NCBI GenBank assembly: GCA_029224185.1
Contig: CM055193.1
Coordinates: 25,282,062 to 25,346,061, forward strand
DNA: 64,000 nt
Reading direction: 5' to 3'
Origin: Karalla daura
Lineage: Eukaryota; Chordata; Actinopteri; Chaetodontiformes; Leiognathidae
Each line of letters begins with the position of its first letter. The stretch's first letter is position 1. Positions 10,660-23,330 of the stretch are shown here, one piece after another. The translations under genes and the position numbers were made by a program. The notes beneath the pieces are model-generated. The model saw only the letters and a program-made list of their open reading frames with translations, searched no databases and was not told the origin of the DNA.

Positions 10660-11700
10660 CCCCTGTCTTCCTTCTGCTTCGCTTCTTCGTTCTGTCTATT
10701 CTGAGAGACTCTCTCTGCCTGCCCTCTAAACTGTAAATTTGGAATCATGGATTTGATCAGCTGGTCTCTCAATGTAATTGACACCATCTTCTCTACGAGA
10801 AGCCTGGGTTAGGGGGAACCTGACTGTTTGCAGTTGGTGACACAATGGATGGCTGGGAGAGATGGCGGGTTGTGTGTCTGGCAGCTCTTTCTGTGGAGGA
10901 CATCGAAGACATCTACCTATTCGGAACCTTGATCACAGGTCTGTTGCTGATTGGATTCGGCACTGCCCTGGTTTTTCGGAACACCAAAGATATGGGTAAA
11001 GCTGTTCATAGCCCTGTGAAGCTACCCGTAATGATTGAGCCGGTGGGCAGAGCCACGAGCACTCAGACTGTTTCTATGAACCGTCTTATAGAGAGTAACG
11101 GTATCAGCTCGGAGAGGCTCAGGAGAAGTTTGGATAATATCTCAGAAAGCCTAACATCTCTACATAAGAAATTGGACTGAATCGGAGACAGGTATGGACA
11201 TAGAGAGCTGTGAAAATGGAGTGCGGGTACTCGCCCTAAACCCAAACATCTTCCAATCTTATCTGCATTCGGCCTCCCTAACCAGCACTGGCCTTGGCCA
11301 AGGCAGCGGCTGGAATAACAACTCCCCTTGGGAGCATGGCAGCGTGATGCTCTCACATCCCTTTCCCCCACTTCTAAAGACTCTGGTGGTTTGTTGCGGA
11401 CTGTCTGGATCAAGGCTGTCTCCATGGCTACCTGCTGTGTTATCGCAATGCCATTCTGTGGACTGAGGCAGATGATGGAGAAGCAGTGGAACGACTCTCA
11501 TGCCGGCACACTTGGACTTGGACACACGACACTGGCGGACTATTGACTGTCTGACCTGATCAAGGTTGTCTCTATGGCTACCTGCTGAGTCATATGATGA
11601 AGGCTCACTAGTTTTAGCTCCTGACTTTCTGATGACAGCTAAATATTTTGAGGAAAGCAGCCTTTACTGACGTCACCAGGGTTTTTTACAGTGCCATCTG
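10660..11700 (+). repeat. Repeat-like unit carrying a small membrane-protein ORF and an upstream mini-ORF
   Basis: A 21-codon ORF (ATG at 10747, MDLISWSLNVIDTIFSTRSLG) is followed 30 bases on by the 111-codon ORF at 10845. Downstream, two imperfect copies of a block lie at about 11398-11440 and 11549-11589 (GACTGTCTG, then GATCAAGG(C/T)TGTCTC(C/T)ATGGCTACCTGCTG). The arrangement feels like a multicopy fish repeat I have seen before, but I cannot name it. Confidence 0.4.
10845..11180 (+). CDS. Small single-pass membrane protein ORF of unknown function
   Basis: An intact 111-codon frame from ATG 10845 to TGA 11178-11180. Residues about 1-22 are acidic to neutral. Residues about 24-45 are a clear hydrophobic segment (LFGTLITGLLLIGFGTALVF) followed by RNTKDMGK, so one membrane span with a positive cytoplasmic side is predicted. 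The C-terminal third (NRLIESNGISSERLRRSLDN to LHKKLD) has heptad-like spacing and may form a short coiled coil. No catalytic motif is seen. It has no visible splice sites and sits in repeat-like sequence, so it may be a captured or element-borne gene, not a host gene. Whether it is expressed is unknown. Confidence 0.45.
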   Translation: MDGWERWRVVCLAALSVEDIEDIYLFGTLITGLLLIGFGTALVFRNTKDMGKAVHSPVKLPVMIEPVGRATSTQTVSMNRLIESNGISSERLRRSLDNISESLTSLHKKLD

Positions 11701-12560
11701 TAGACTGCGTATCTCTGAGTGCCGCATTTTGTGGAGGTGATATAGCCAGAAGAGGTTTGCAACGGGAAAATTTACAACCCAGATTCAGGAGCTCCCTGAT
11801 AGTTTCCATGCTTTACCTGTTATTTGTGCAGAAATGGTAACAGTAGACAATCTGATACAGCTGACTTTTACTCTCTTCACTTTTTCTCCCACAACTAGCA
11901 GTTATCATAATCTGTAAATCTGTACTAGCATAGTTGTAGTAGTTGCATATTTTTTGTTTTTTTTAATGCTTTAAAAATAAGCTTAGATTCATTTTGCGAC
12001 TCAAAACTTATTCTTACATGACAGCTCAGTGGTTATTAAGGTGGAGAGCTGAGTCAAGGGATGGAAAGCAAGTCGATCAGACGGTCAGTTCGGAAGCATG
12101 GGTCGAGCGGGGAGGCAGGTCAGGCACAGTGAGCAGGAGGGCTCAGATAGGTCCACAGAGAGAGAGGGCGGTTATCAACATTAGTATTATTATCATTAGT
12201 CCATGTGCATGGAAAGTAGAACTCCCTTAAAAAAGGAAGATGAAGAAAGAAAGAAAGAAAGAAAGAAGAAAGAAAGAAGAAGAAGAACATACAGCAAAAC
12301 AATAGTCCTGGCAGCTTACAAGGGACTCACATTAAGAGCAACTTGAGCGAATATGGTCAATGTAGTTGCTCAGGTGGCAGCTCTACAGGCGTTGAAAGCG
12401 GGGCTCCTGTGTCCCCCCAGGATGATCAGCTCTTCTCTACTCTATGTTTAATTCATAAACCCACCTAATGTTCGGACAATGTAGCGGGAGTTTAAATGGA
12501 AGGGGTGTAGGCTATATGTAGTAAAGTGACCACATATGCGACTGGCTTGAACCCATTCTC
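11701..12560. other. Intergenic; short GAAA-rich tract near 12240-12285
   Basis: No gene recognised. The purine tract is (GAAA)n with interruptions. Confidence 0.5.
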
Positions 12561-12565
12561 TACCA

Positions 12566-12880
<315 letters not shown>

Positions 12881-13218
12881 GCTTCTGGAAATCAGGGATG
12901 TCTGGTCAGTCTTTGGAATGCAGATAGGCTTACAACTGGCTATCGCCGTGGTCATGTCCTTTATATTTGCATAAAGTTGAACTTTTCTCAACTTTCTAGC
13001 CACCCAAGCCGCTCAAGTCACATTGCTCAACACTTGTCTCATCTTCACTGTTGCCCCAAAAGCCCCTGATGGCCAGTATACATTGAAAATGGATGGCAGC
13101 TTGTTGCTCTAGTTCCTGTCAATGTCAGTCCACCGTTAGACTTCCTGGCCACTAATAATGTTTAAAAGGCATGATTATTTTCTCGTTTCTCTTTTAGCCA
13201 CTAGGTGGACACTGACTA

Positions 13219-13680
13219 ATGATGGCTAGCCCCTCGCTTCCAACATTTGTATTTGCAGTGTGTCTGTGCAATCCTGCGGACCAGATCATTCAAGACAATG
13301 TTTTGGCTTCCAATGCTGTAGCTCTGCTGTGGCCCGGCTGCAGCACAGATCCAGCTGTTGCAGACCCTATTGATCTGATCCACAAACTTTTCTTTATTAT
13401 TTTCTCTGCTATTTCTAGTGGATACCATAGTACAACGGTCCAAATCTCTACAGGGGACATTTGTACTCCACTTGCTTGCTCTAACTCTCTCTCTCTCGTT
13501 CTCTCTCTCTCCCTGAGCCCTGTACAACTGTTAATCAGGGACAGGGCGGAAAAATCAGGGGCTCTCTCCTACTACTTTAGTGGATATCTTTATAGAAATA
13601 CATTCTGCTATGTCGCACGATTACGTGTGGATTAGCGAGTTCTTAGGTGACCTTGTAATCAACGGAGCCACAGTCCGTTT
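13219..13680 (+). repeat. Dispersed repeat copy B, fuller length
   Basis: Contains the TC-rich centre (about 13480-13515), CAGGGACAGGGCGG, CTACTACTTTAGTGGATAT and AGAAATACATTCTGC. The last two words recur in reverse orientation at about 37395-37440. The open frame here (138 codons) has no domain. A transposable-element remnant is likely; family not recognised. Confidence 0.6.
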
Positions 13681-13683
13681 AGA

Positions 13684-13815
<132 letters not shown>

Positions 13816-14890
13816 AATTGCTGAACTTCCAAACTGATAAGTGTACATTTCTTCAAAAAAACGTTTTGGGGTTACTTACTGGGGTATTATCCTCCATAAA
13901 ATCTATATTTCCACGGCTGTGACGTTTTTGCTTAGGGGTTGGGTCCATAGACTTGATTTAGTGTCCTGAATGGTGTCTGGGCAAATATAGGTGATATAGC
14001 TCTGTTAATAAGAAGGCCAAATAAGTCACTTGGTGAAAACATTTGGAGATAAACTGGTGTTGTCTGAGATGCATTTAAGATATTCTAAAAAGCTGTTGAC
14101 CAGTTAAAATGTGACACAGATTACGGAAACACGTTGCACTTGTCACTGTGTGTGTGTGTGTGTGTGTGGTGTGTGTGTATACATACATACATATATACAC
14201 ACATACACATGCATTCATTTTTGTAACTTTGTCATGTTATGCTTCATTTAAAAGTGACTAAAACTAATGTTAAACAACATAGTTGCCGATTTAATGATTG
14301 ACATATTTGGTATTGCAGTAGAATATAATATGTAATATGTAAAAAAAAAATCTTGATTAAAGTTAAGACCTGCAAGCTAAAGCAGTATGCTATGAGTTTG
14401 CTGGTTTCAAGCTCTTTCAAAGGATTTTTGCTCATCACAGGAACACAATGAACCAAGTCTGATAAGATAATCCCTTGTCTTTTATTTTAAAGTGACCAAG
14501 ATTCATACTTAATGGGCCATTTTACATTATTGTTGGACTCCGTAAAGCACACAGTCAGTCCAAAGGAAAATAGCTGATTAGTCATTTGTCGTTTTTGAAA
14601 GGTTTATATCACAGAGACAGAAAATTTGTTGTTCTGAATCTTCAATCAATCTGAACATTTATATGTTTGGTGCCAAATATTTTGTAAACCTAAAATAATA
14701 ATAAGCACCAGCAGTGATTCTTTGGAAATTACACTATTTTCCACAATTTTACGTACAAATAACCTGAAAATGATTTGCAGAAATATGAAAAGCCTGTATC
14801 TCAGTGTTCTGTCTGAGCCTCTGTCTCTCTATGGTGAATTTCTTTTCCTCAGCACAGTCTGAGGAAAGGATACATTAGTATAGATGTCCT
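13816..14890. other. Intergenic, with a TG microsatellite at about 14148-14180
   Basis: No gene recognised. The sequence becomes less AT-rich towards the putative nckap5l 5' region at its right end. Confidence 0.5.
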
Positions 14891-15373
14891 GCAAATGCAG
14901 CATGACTGTCGGAAATGCTTCCTCTGTTCTGTTCCTTTGTCCGCTACATGCTAGGATCTCCTTTGACACACATCCCCCACTCCAGCTTTTGACGGCCTGA
15001 AGCGGCAACTGTAGGGTTAATGTTTAGCAGCGGTAGCACCAGCACCAGCAACAGAAAGGCAGAAGTTGAAGGAGGAGGGGACTGGGAGAAGGAAAGCTGC
15101 AGAGAGGTGGGGGCTGGTTCACAGCTGTTATAGTAGGCAGGGTCTATTGAGCAAGGAAGCCAGTCTCACTCGCCCCAGAACAATGGGAGACATGGCAGCG
15201 TCTGCAGACAGCACAGGCACACGCACACAACACAGCGGTCCAAGGACATGCTTTTTGTGACAGTGGCGTTACGGAAACCGGCTTCCGCGTTACATACGCA
15301 GCCTGACGACACTTCTCTGGGGGAGAAAATAATCTCCGCAGTCTGAGCGGCAATGTAAGGTTGTGGCCTTTCT

Positions 15374-15378
15374 ATTGG
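15374..15378 (+). promoter_or_regulatory. Inverted CCAAT box in the putative nckap5l promoter
   Basis: ATTGG lies about 100 bases before the donor of the putative first exon, in a GC-richer, CpG-containing stretch (15170-15360) unlike the AT-rich surroundings. Its role is inferred from position only. Confidence 0.3.
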
Positions 15379-15399
15379 TCTGCCACTCCGTTTTTTCCT

Positions 15400-15480
15400 C
15401 TCCTGGGTTCTTCCATTACATTCACTCAGACGAGATCCTGGATGTGCTAACTGGATGACTGGGAAAACAGAGGAACCAAG
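15400..15480 (+). other. nckap5l: Probable non-coding first exon of nckap5l (start approximate)
   Basis: The sequence ends AGGAACCAAG followed by GTGAGCTC, a strong donor at 15481. No coding exon of nckap5l is visible upstream of 27149. That coding exon starts exactly at its ATG, so untranslated exons are required. Assignment to nckap5l is by strand, donor quality and the absence of any other + strand gene before 27 kb. The transcription start is a guess. Confidence 0.4.
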
Positions 15481-16545
15481 GTGAGCTCACTCTCAATGTA
15501 TTCTGACTGGATGCGTGGCGGGGGGTAATACTTAATGCAAATGCCTCGTTTTTAGAGCTACCGTGGTGTTTGTAGAGCCCTTCTCTCGATGTGGTATGTT
15601 TCTTTGTGAAAATGAAGCATATGTAGTGTTTGATGAAGTAATGTCATGCCCAGAAGCACTGTGGTTTTATGGTGTTTACTTGACATGAATAGTCTTCAGG
15701 TGACTCTCTGGATATTAGCTCCATGTGTATGTGTGTCTAAGTAGGGATTCATGTGAATAGGCTAGTGCACATTAGGACAGCAGCAAACTAGTACTGATTC
15801 TTAGTCATTTTGGGCTGCATCAGTCCACAAGCAGTATTGTTTTGGAGGCAGCAAACAATGTGTCATAAATCTGTGATATGTGGATGTTGAGGTGGCACCA
15901 ACAAACTGCATAGTGCTTCACTGTGTGACAGTTGAAAAGACAGAGGTGGATTTTCATAATGGGTTTTCTCTGTGGGTGTGGAAGTTGCTTGGCTCAGATT
16001 TAAGAAGGATCCCTACACACAGTTTGATTGCTCTCAGACATACATGGCGCACATCCAACCTTTCAGGCCCTTTGGGACTGGAGCTCCCCTCCATCCCATC
16101 CCCCATTCCCTCTCAGAAGCCTCTGCTCCTCATCCCAAATATTGCTTGTGTACAATTTGGTTTACATTATTCTTGGTTCTTGGTTCTTGGTTGACATAGC
16201 TACGGATCAGACATGAAGTGGTGCAGGGGGAGTCTGCCAGCCTAATTGTGTCTCACATCTATGCTACTCTTCGGTATTTATTTGCATCTTTATTAATAAT
16301 GCAGACAATCTTGCCTGGTGATAAGTCGTTCAGCACAAAATTAATCTCCTTTTTGGGCTAAAGATTAATCCTTAGGTATTCAGGTTTAATTTGACTGTTT
16401 GAGGATTTTGTCTTTTACACATTATTTATGTCCTTTGCCTGTGTACTTTGCCCATAGAGTGAAAACTTGAATCTGCATCTCTACAGATTGGCAGATGGAA
16501 AGGGTGGCAAGTGTGTTTTACTGCCATGATTTAAGAAGTGTTTGT

Positions 16546-16550
16546 CCCCC

Positions 16551-16567
<17 letters not shown>
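16546..16567. repeat. C homopolymer (22) followed by CA repeat
   Basis: An uninterrupted run of C, then ACACACAC to about 16582. Confidence 0.95.
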
Positions 16568-16581
<14 letters not shown>

Positions 16582-17329
16582 ATAACTGTCTACTTGCCCT
16601 CTAATACATCAGACAGGATCTTTTTTTTAAATCTTCAATGCACATTTCATCACTTTCACAGCATCAAGATTCCAAATGTCTTACCTCTGTAAGATAATAC
16701 AGCTAACTTGTGAATGTGTTTAATTTTTGATTTCTGAGATCTGCTCCCTTTGTTATTCTGTTCCATTACATTGACCACAGATCATGGACTATTTTTGTTT
16801 TCAGGTGCCAGGTGTACTGAAAAGGACCCTGCCAGACCAGCTCATCATCTGCTCAGTCTATTAAAACCCAGATTGTGAGCGCAGATGCTCAACACCTCTA
16901 ATCCCAATTCAGTTTGATAAGATCTAAAAGGATCAGGCCCTGTTAGCCTATAGGCTGCCTGTGGAAATGAAGAGTTTATGGTCCTGCGTGGCACCTGAAG
17001 ATATTTTAAGTGATCGAAGAATGGCATCTGAACAGTTGCTGCAGACAGGGTGCCCTGCCTTGGTCCTAAATGAAAACTTTTCAGAAATTGTGCACAAATA
17101 AGAGGAACTCCGCAATCTTTGCCCACACCAGCCTCTGCTAATAATGCATGTGATATTGGTCTAAATAACCCCAAATGCCTGCTTTAACACGAAGATATTA
17201 TTTACAGACAGATCTTGTAAACATCTTGTAAAACAAGGCACAAATAGCACTGGCAGAAAACAAAAGGCTAAAAAGAAAAGCAGAAAGGTGCAGACTTGTT
17301 AATCAAACTTTGTGTTTTATGTTCTTCAG

Positions 17330-17407
17330 ATTCTTGGTACAAGACAAAGTTGCGTGACAGGAGACAGATTTCTCTTGTGAAGAATTGGAGCAAGACTGAA
17401 ACTACAG
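17330..17407 (+). other. nckap5l: Probable second non-coding exon of nckap5l
   Basis: The acceptor ends TTATGTTCTTCAG at 17329 and the donor is CAG/GTGAGT at 17408, giving a 78-base exon. In the frame that joins to the ATG at 27149 it contains TGA, so it would be 5' UTR. Splice quality is good at both ends; the link to 27149 is inferred. Confidence 0.45.
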
Positions 17408-17879
17408 GTGAGTACATTTGTAATGTTGGCGTCCGTTGAGAAATTTAATACAATTGATGATGGTCCCAAACCAAAATCTGCTAACATTTGGCTGATATGT
17501 TATAGATAACCAATCAATCAATAGTAACCAATCAATGTTAATTTCTTAACACATGGGTACAATTGTGGCATTTACATTTCTTGCTTTGCCCAGCCAGAAG
17601 TTCAAACAGACAGATTCTTAGAACAACTTCAAATTTCCACTGGGAAAGTAGAATATTGTATTGAACATATTTAATTGGGATCTGCCTATCGGTAGTAAAT
17701 TGAAGAAAAACAACAATTAACAGAGAATGTGCTTTTACATAACAAAGAAGTTGGACCATATCAATGATTGAAATGATTGTGAATTTTTCCAAATGATTGT
17801 AGATTAATTTATCAGTAGTCACTTCATCCTTAGAGCTAAATGCATATTACTTCAATTAGTTGACAGTGCTGTTATGTCC

Positions 17880-19137
17880 CTGCTTTCCATCTTTCCATCC
17901 ATCTTCTTCTGCTTATCCGGGGCCGGGTCATGGGGGCAGCAGTAGGAGTAGGAATGCCCAGACCTCCCTCTCCCTAGACACTTCCTCCAGCTCTTCCGGG
18001 AGGATCCTGAGGTGTTTCTCTGGGTCTTCTCCCGGTGGGACATGCCCGGAACACCTCCAGAGGGAGGCGTCCATGGGGCATCTGATATAGATGCCCAAGC
18101 CACCTTAGCTGGCTGCTCTTGATTTGGAGGAGTAGCGGCTCTACTCCGAGCTCACCCTGGGTGACAGAGCTCCTCACCCTATCTCCAAGGGAGCGCCCCG
18201 GCACCCTGCAGAGATTTGCAGAGAGCTTGTTTCCAGGATCTTGTTCTTTCAGTCATGACCCAAAGTTTGTGACCATAGGTGAGGGTAGGAACGTAGATTG
18301 AGTGGTAAATCAAGAGCTTCGCCTTTTGGCTCAGCTCTTTCTTCACCACGGTGGACCACTACAGTAACCGCATTACTGCGGCCGCTGTACTGATCCGCCT
18401 GTCAATCTCTCAATCCATCTTTCCCTCACTCGTGAACAAGACCACAAGATACTTAACTCCCCTACCTGAGGCAGGGACTCTCCACCGACATGCAGGCGGC
18501 AAGCCACCTTTTTCCGGTCGAGAACCATGGCCTCAGTCTTTGAGGTGCTGATTCTTATCCCAGCTGCTTCACACTTGGCTGCAAACCGCCCCAGTGCATG
18601 CTGGAGGTGCTGGCTCGAGAGAGCCAACAAGACAACATCATCTGCACAGAGCAGAGATGAAATCCCATGACTCCCGAACTGGACCCCCTCTGGCCCCTTG
18701 CTGCACCTAGAAATTCTGGCCATAAAAATAATGAACAGAACTGGTGACAAAGGGCAGCCCTGTCGGAGGCCTACATGCACTGGGAACAGGCCTGACTTAC
18801 TGCCGGCAATGCAAACCAAGCTCCTGCACCGGTCATACAGTGACCGCACGGGCCCTCAGCAGAGGGCGTCTGATCCAGTACTCCTAGAGTACCTTCCACA
18901 GAATGTCACAGGGGACACAGTTTAAAGCCTTCTCCAAGTCCACAGAACACATGTGGACTGGTTGGGAAAACTCCCATGAACCCTTGAGCACCCTGTGGAG
19001 AGTATAGAGCTGGTCCAGTGTTCCACGGCCGGGACGAAAACCGCATTGTTCCTCCTGGATCCAAGGTTCGACTATTGGCCGAACTCTCCTCTCCAGTACC
19101 CTTGAATAGACTTTCCCCAGGAGGCTGAGAAGTGTGA
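17880..19137 (-). mobile_element. Rex3-like (RTE clade) LINE, 5'-truncated, about 1.25 kb
   Basis: On the minus strand the RT domain begins near 19137 and includes VLERRVRPIVEPWIQEEQ and CGFRPGRGTLDQLYTLHRVL. SPVLFIIFMARISRC and LLCADDVVLLALSSQ (the catalytic box, in the ADD form) follow near 18600-18780. The C-terminal part then runs through ELGVEPLLLQIKSSQLRWLG to the GATG-like tail at about 17884. The block 18743-18762 matches, as I remember it, a sequence widely used to detect Rex3 in fish. Frameshifts and an internal deletion (near 18210-18500) show it is dead. Confidence 0.85.
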
Positions 19138-19146
19138 TTATGCTGC

Positions 19147-19184
<38 letters not shown>

Positions 19185-19188
19185 GTTA
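19147..19188. repeat. (TTA)n microsatellite
   Basis: About 12 units abut the truncated 5' end of the Rex3 copy. Confidence 0.95.
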
Positions 19189-19189
19189 T

Positions 19190-20760
19190 TTGTGGTCTGG
19201 TTTGTTAATAGATACCTGAGATAAAAAAAATGCCTCTGCCTCAGTGGTACAGCAGTGGAATAGTTTGCTCAGAGTACTGTGACCTTTATTTTATCATTAT
19301 TTTTTGAGGATTAATCTCTGCAGCTCATATTCTATCCATTTGAGTCATTGCAAAGTCAGATAACCTGGTTCAGAGGCACTGACATGACTACATTTTGTTC
19401 ATCAATCTGAGTTCCAAAATATTATGGGAGGAGATTTAATTCATAAGTTTAATAAGTGTTACAGTTTTTATAAAAACGGAGTGATGGACTTGATAATTTG
19501 CAATAGGTTTAAATGAACGTTTCTACAGTATTGGGGCCACATTGTGGTGAAAGTTGGACATCTATAGTACATATAGTTGGTTTGTTGTGAATTTTGAGCT
19601 TTAGAGCTTGCTGTGGCATCCCAGGACTCTTGACCTGTTTTTGCAGTTAGGACAATCTGGCATTTGGAAATTTGTTCATTTTTCACATATGGGAAGTCGG
19701 ATATCCTCAGAGGAAGAAGATGAAGAAGAAAATGCAGTTAAACAATAGAGTCCAGGTAGCATAGGCTGCCAAGCCTCTTAATTATTAATTAATCATTATA
19801 TCCTTATATATAAGTACCATAATAGGGAAAATTCAGATCAACTGGGGTGAGCCGCGTTGCTCATGAACGCATGGTAAAGAGGACCTGTGCAAGAAAAAAA
19901 AAAATCAGCACTTTGTTGATTCTAAAGAGTATAAGCAGTTCTAAGCGAAAATGGGATTTATCCTTATGCTAGCAATGTGTACCTACGGAAGTGGCTGGTG
20001 AGATCTATATCAATATTCTATTAATTTAACACCAAATTTGATGTCAGCCAGTGATGGAAAGTGAAATGCTGGCTTTACATTAATGAATGAGCAATTATAA
20101 CCTTATGATGCAGTATATCAGAATCCAGTTGCCAAGGGGAAATCTTTCACTGCATTGAGTACTCTTGCATGTACTTTTGCTTATTGTTGTACTCTGTGTA
20201 TTATAACTTGAACTTCAAGCTCTGTGAAGACTCTGAGTGCCTTGTCAGCATAGCTGTGCAGAGCTTCAACTTTAGCTTTCATTTCATTCTCCTCAATTCT
20301 TCTTTCTGGCTTTGAGAGCAGCAGCTGTAAGTCTGCCAGCTGAGTGGAAGGATCTCCCTGGTACTGCAGTCTAACTGGAACACATTGAACCTCCCCCCTG
20401 CCCTGTCAATGGGCCACTGTGAGCACCGCTCTTGGCACCAGCATGACGGTCGTCTGCAAAACTCTTTCTCTGACTTCCTAGTGATAATGTAGAAGTGAGC
20501 CACTGGACAAATTGCCACTGCCTGAAGCATGTCACTTGTAATGATGCTTTTCTATATAAACTAAATAAAACTTAGCAAACTTAATGTCTTTGGATGTTTG
20601 GTTGGAAAAAAAAATTAAATTAGTTAAATTACAAATTTAAAAATTAAATTCATTAAAATTTAAAGATAGCAGACACACCATCGCTGAGGTAGTGTGCTTT
20701 GGATGTTCAGCAGTTCCTTTATGGAGTTAAATTAGGGTAATTTGTATTGGCATTATAAAC
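19190..20760. other. Intronic or intergenic, nothing recognised
   Basis: Between the putative nckap5l 5' exons and the first coding exon. No supported exon or element was found. Confidence 0.45.
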
Positions 20761-20777
20761 CATGATCTCCAAGATGG

Positions 20778-21244
20778 ACGTACCTTGAACTTAAACTACT
20801 ACTACTAGAACTATTGGACAACAAGAAAGTCTGTTACTTTCTGCTTTAATCAGCCTTTAATGAATTTGTTTAATGCTTTATATGTTGTTCGGACTTTACA
20901 ACAGTTTTCTGGAACAAGTGCTACTGGGTTACTAGGAAGACTACGGCCAGTGCTTTGCATGGCCGCAGCCAGCAACTGAGGCCTCGAGAGCCACATTTCT
21001 GTATGAATTCACCGTGTAATAGCCTTCAAATGTGATGGAGAACCCAGTTACTAGGGAGGTAACCGTTTTAGCTAGCTTAGCTAATGTTAGCACTTGTTCC
21101 AGAAAACTGTTATAAAGTCCGAACGACATATGAAGAATAAAACAAATTCATAAAAGACGGATAAGACTGATTAAAGCGGAGAGTAACAGACTTACCAGTT
21201 GTTCAGTAGTTCCAGTAGTAGTAGTTGAAGTTTGAGGTACATCA
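20778..21244. mobile_element. Near-palindromic inverted-repeat (MITE-like) element
   Basis: The left arm (20778-20925) contains GTACCTTGAACTTAAAC, CTACTACTACTAGAACT, TCTGTTACTTTCTGCTTTAA and CAGTTTTCTGGAACAAGTGC. The right arm (21090-21244) carries the inverted equivalents in the opposite order. The core (about 20930-21085) has no ORF of note. Total length is about 467 bases. Confidence 0.75.
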
Positions 21245-22945
21245 GAGTTGGCCCCCAGATGTACCCTGCTCCCAGAGTTGGTCTGTTGCCCCACCCCTCA
21301 TCCATCCCCCCTCCATGCGCCTCACCCTGACAGCAATGAACATCGAAAAAAAAAACACTGACGTTGAAAAAGAAACCAGCGACATCAGGAAAAAAAACAG
21401 TGACATTGAGAAGAAAAGCGTGGACAGTGAAAAACACACAAATTTTCATCTTTCTACTCCACAAAAACCCTTATGGGGTTCTTGAAAATTTCAAGGTGGT
21501 GCTATAGAGGCATTCAGCAACACCCACTGACATTACGTGGCTGTTCAGGTTTTCAATGCAAATATATGCAATTTTGAAGCTGCTCTGATGAAGCATCTGC
21601 CCGGAAGACCATTTCGAAATGTTGATGATGGCCACACCCTAAAGCAAGTTCTGTACACAAAATTTTCACAGCTCGGTCCATAGATGATGTGTTCCAATTT
21701 TGAAGCCAGTTGGGTGAACCCAATCGGAGGAGATGTTTTCAGAATTCAAGAGTTCAAATAAAAATGGCTGACTTTCTGTCGGGTTGCAGTCATCATGTGT
21801 CAAAGGTCAAAAGACATTTTTTGTATATCTCTTTAGGCTGCATTTGCACACCAATTTTCATTTGCCTGTGATAAAGTGAATAAAAATCCTTGTGGGGATT
21901 GGTCAAAATTTCTCGGGGCACTACTTTTGCATTTGGGGCCCCATGGGCTCTGCCCCAGTCAAGTGTCAGAGCACTCAGTTTTCCCTCAGTGTACCATAGG
22001 TACGTGATGATGCGAGTCCTCCTCCTTAAAGCCATCACAAAGGCACAAAAATCACAAAAGCCACCCGTAATACATGGCGATGGATCGCAATTCATGCCCA
22101 CCACACTGGATGCTGTTTGTGGTAGCACTGCATTTGTAATGTAGCTTCACCCACCTCTGCATGTATTACAAGTGGAATGAAGTTGATGTGGTCAATTGTG
22201 TAGGTTTACTACATGTAAAGGCCGGCACAAGCTTCCGCAGCCCGTTCAGCGTTGGTTAAAAGTTGAGACCTCTCGGCTTTGATTGCGTCGCGTTTTTTTT
22301 TTTCCCATGACAGTCCGTGAAAACCGGGACAGGTGGCAACACGATACTAGGATCAGAGTTGTCAGTGTTGACCTTCCTGTCAACACTGGGGAGCACCATG
22401 AGTGAAGTAGGAAGTCAGTATATCATGCTATTCAGGGTGGAGCCCTCATCATGTCCAGCAAGTTTCAAGGTGCCATGATCTAGTATGTGGGCGTGAGAAC
22501 TTTTCAAAGTGAAAGAGCGTAAAAAAAAAAAAAAATCACCAACTTTTGACACATCCTAGCAACCACGCCCCTTGACCTACAGAAATTCTTTTGACGAGTG
22601 TTTGTCACCATCGTCAGTGGATGATCTGGACCTAATTTGAAGTCAAATGGAGTTCAAATAGAGAAGACACGCAAGTCAAAATGGCCAACTTCCTGTTGGG
22701 TTGAGGGTGGGGCTTCAGGAGGATTTTTTCGTGCGCCTCAGTACGTTCTGTGAACCCACCAAGTTTCATGCATTTTAGCGAAACTCGGGAGTGGGGCTTG
22801 CCATTTGAAGTTTTGTAGGTGGCGCTATTGTGCAATAATGTTCAGGCCCTCAAAAATGCACTCTTCATTTGGTAAGAATAGTAATAATAGTAAAAAGAAA
22901 CCCTACAGTTTTCAGAGGGTTCTCGCAACTTATTTGCTCAGACCT

Positions 22946-22979
<34 letters not shown>

Positions 22980-23330
22980 TATTATTATTGTTGTTGTTGT
23001 TACTATAACAATAAAAAAAAACACTACAATTGTAATAGGGTTCTCGCAACTTTGTTGCTTGGACCCTAATTAAAGCTGCAAGGGGTGTGAGCACGTCCTC
23101 GCCTTGCACCCGTCGGGGCACTGACAACCGTGGCGTTCAATGCAGGTCACGGGCCGTCCCAAGACTTCTCTGTTTTACCACACTTTGAGGAGGGCTCAAG
23201 AGGATGGACTGAGCAGCATCCCTGTGATTCAGGGATAATGAACCCCCTCTCATCCACAACCGCCGTCTATCTCTTCTCAAACTAAACTGGTCAAGGCAGA
23301 GGCTGACGGAGATGGATAGTAACACCCCAC
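21245..23330 (+). repeat. Composite dispersed repeat block
   Basis: Segments of one multicopy fish repeat follow each other. 21780-22150 shares its words with 25110-25470 in reverse. 22620-22860 includes AGGTGGCGCTATTGTGCAAT and TTTCATGCAT and is shared with 39780-40010. 22870-23080 is a microsatellite part with two copies of AGGGTTCTCGCAACTT. 23068-23330 is shared with 5398-5642. It is non-coding, and probably debris of one large non-autonomous element. Confidence 0.65.
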
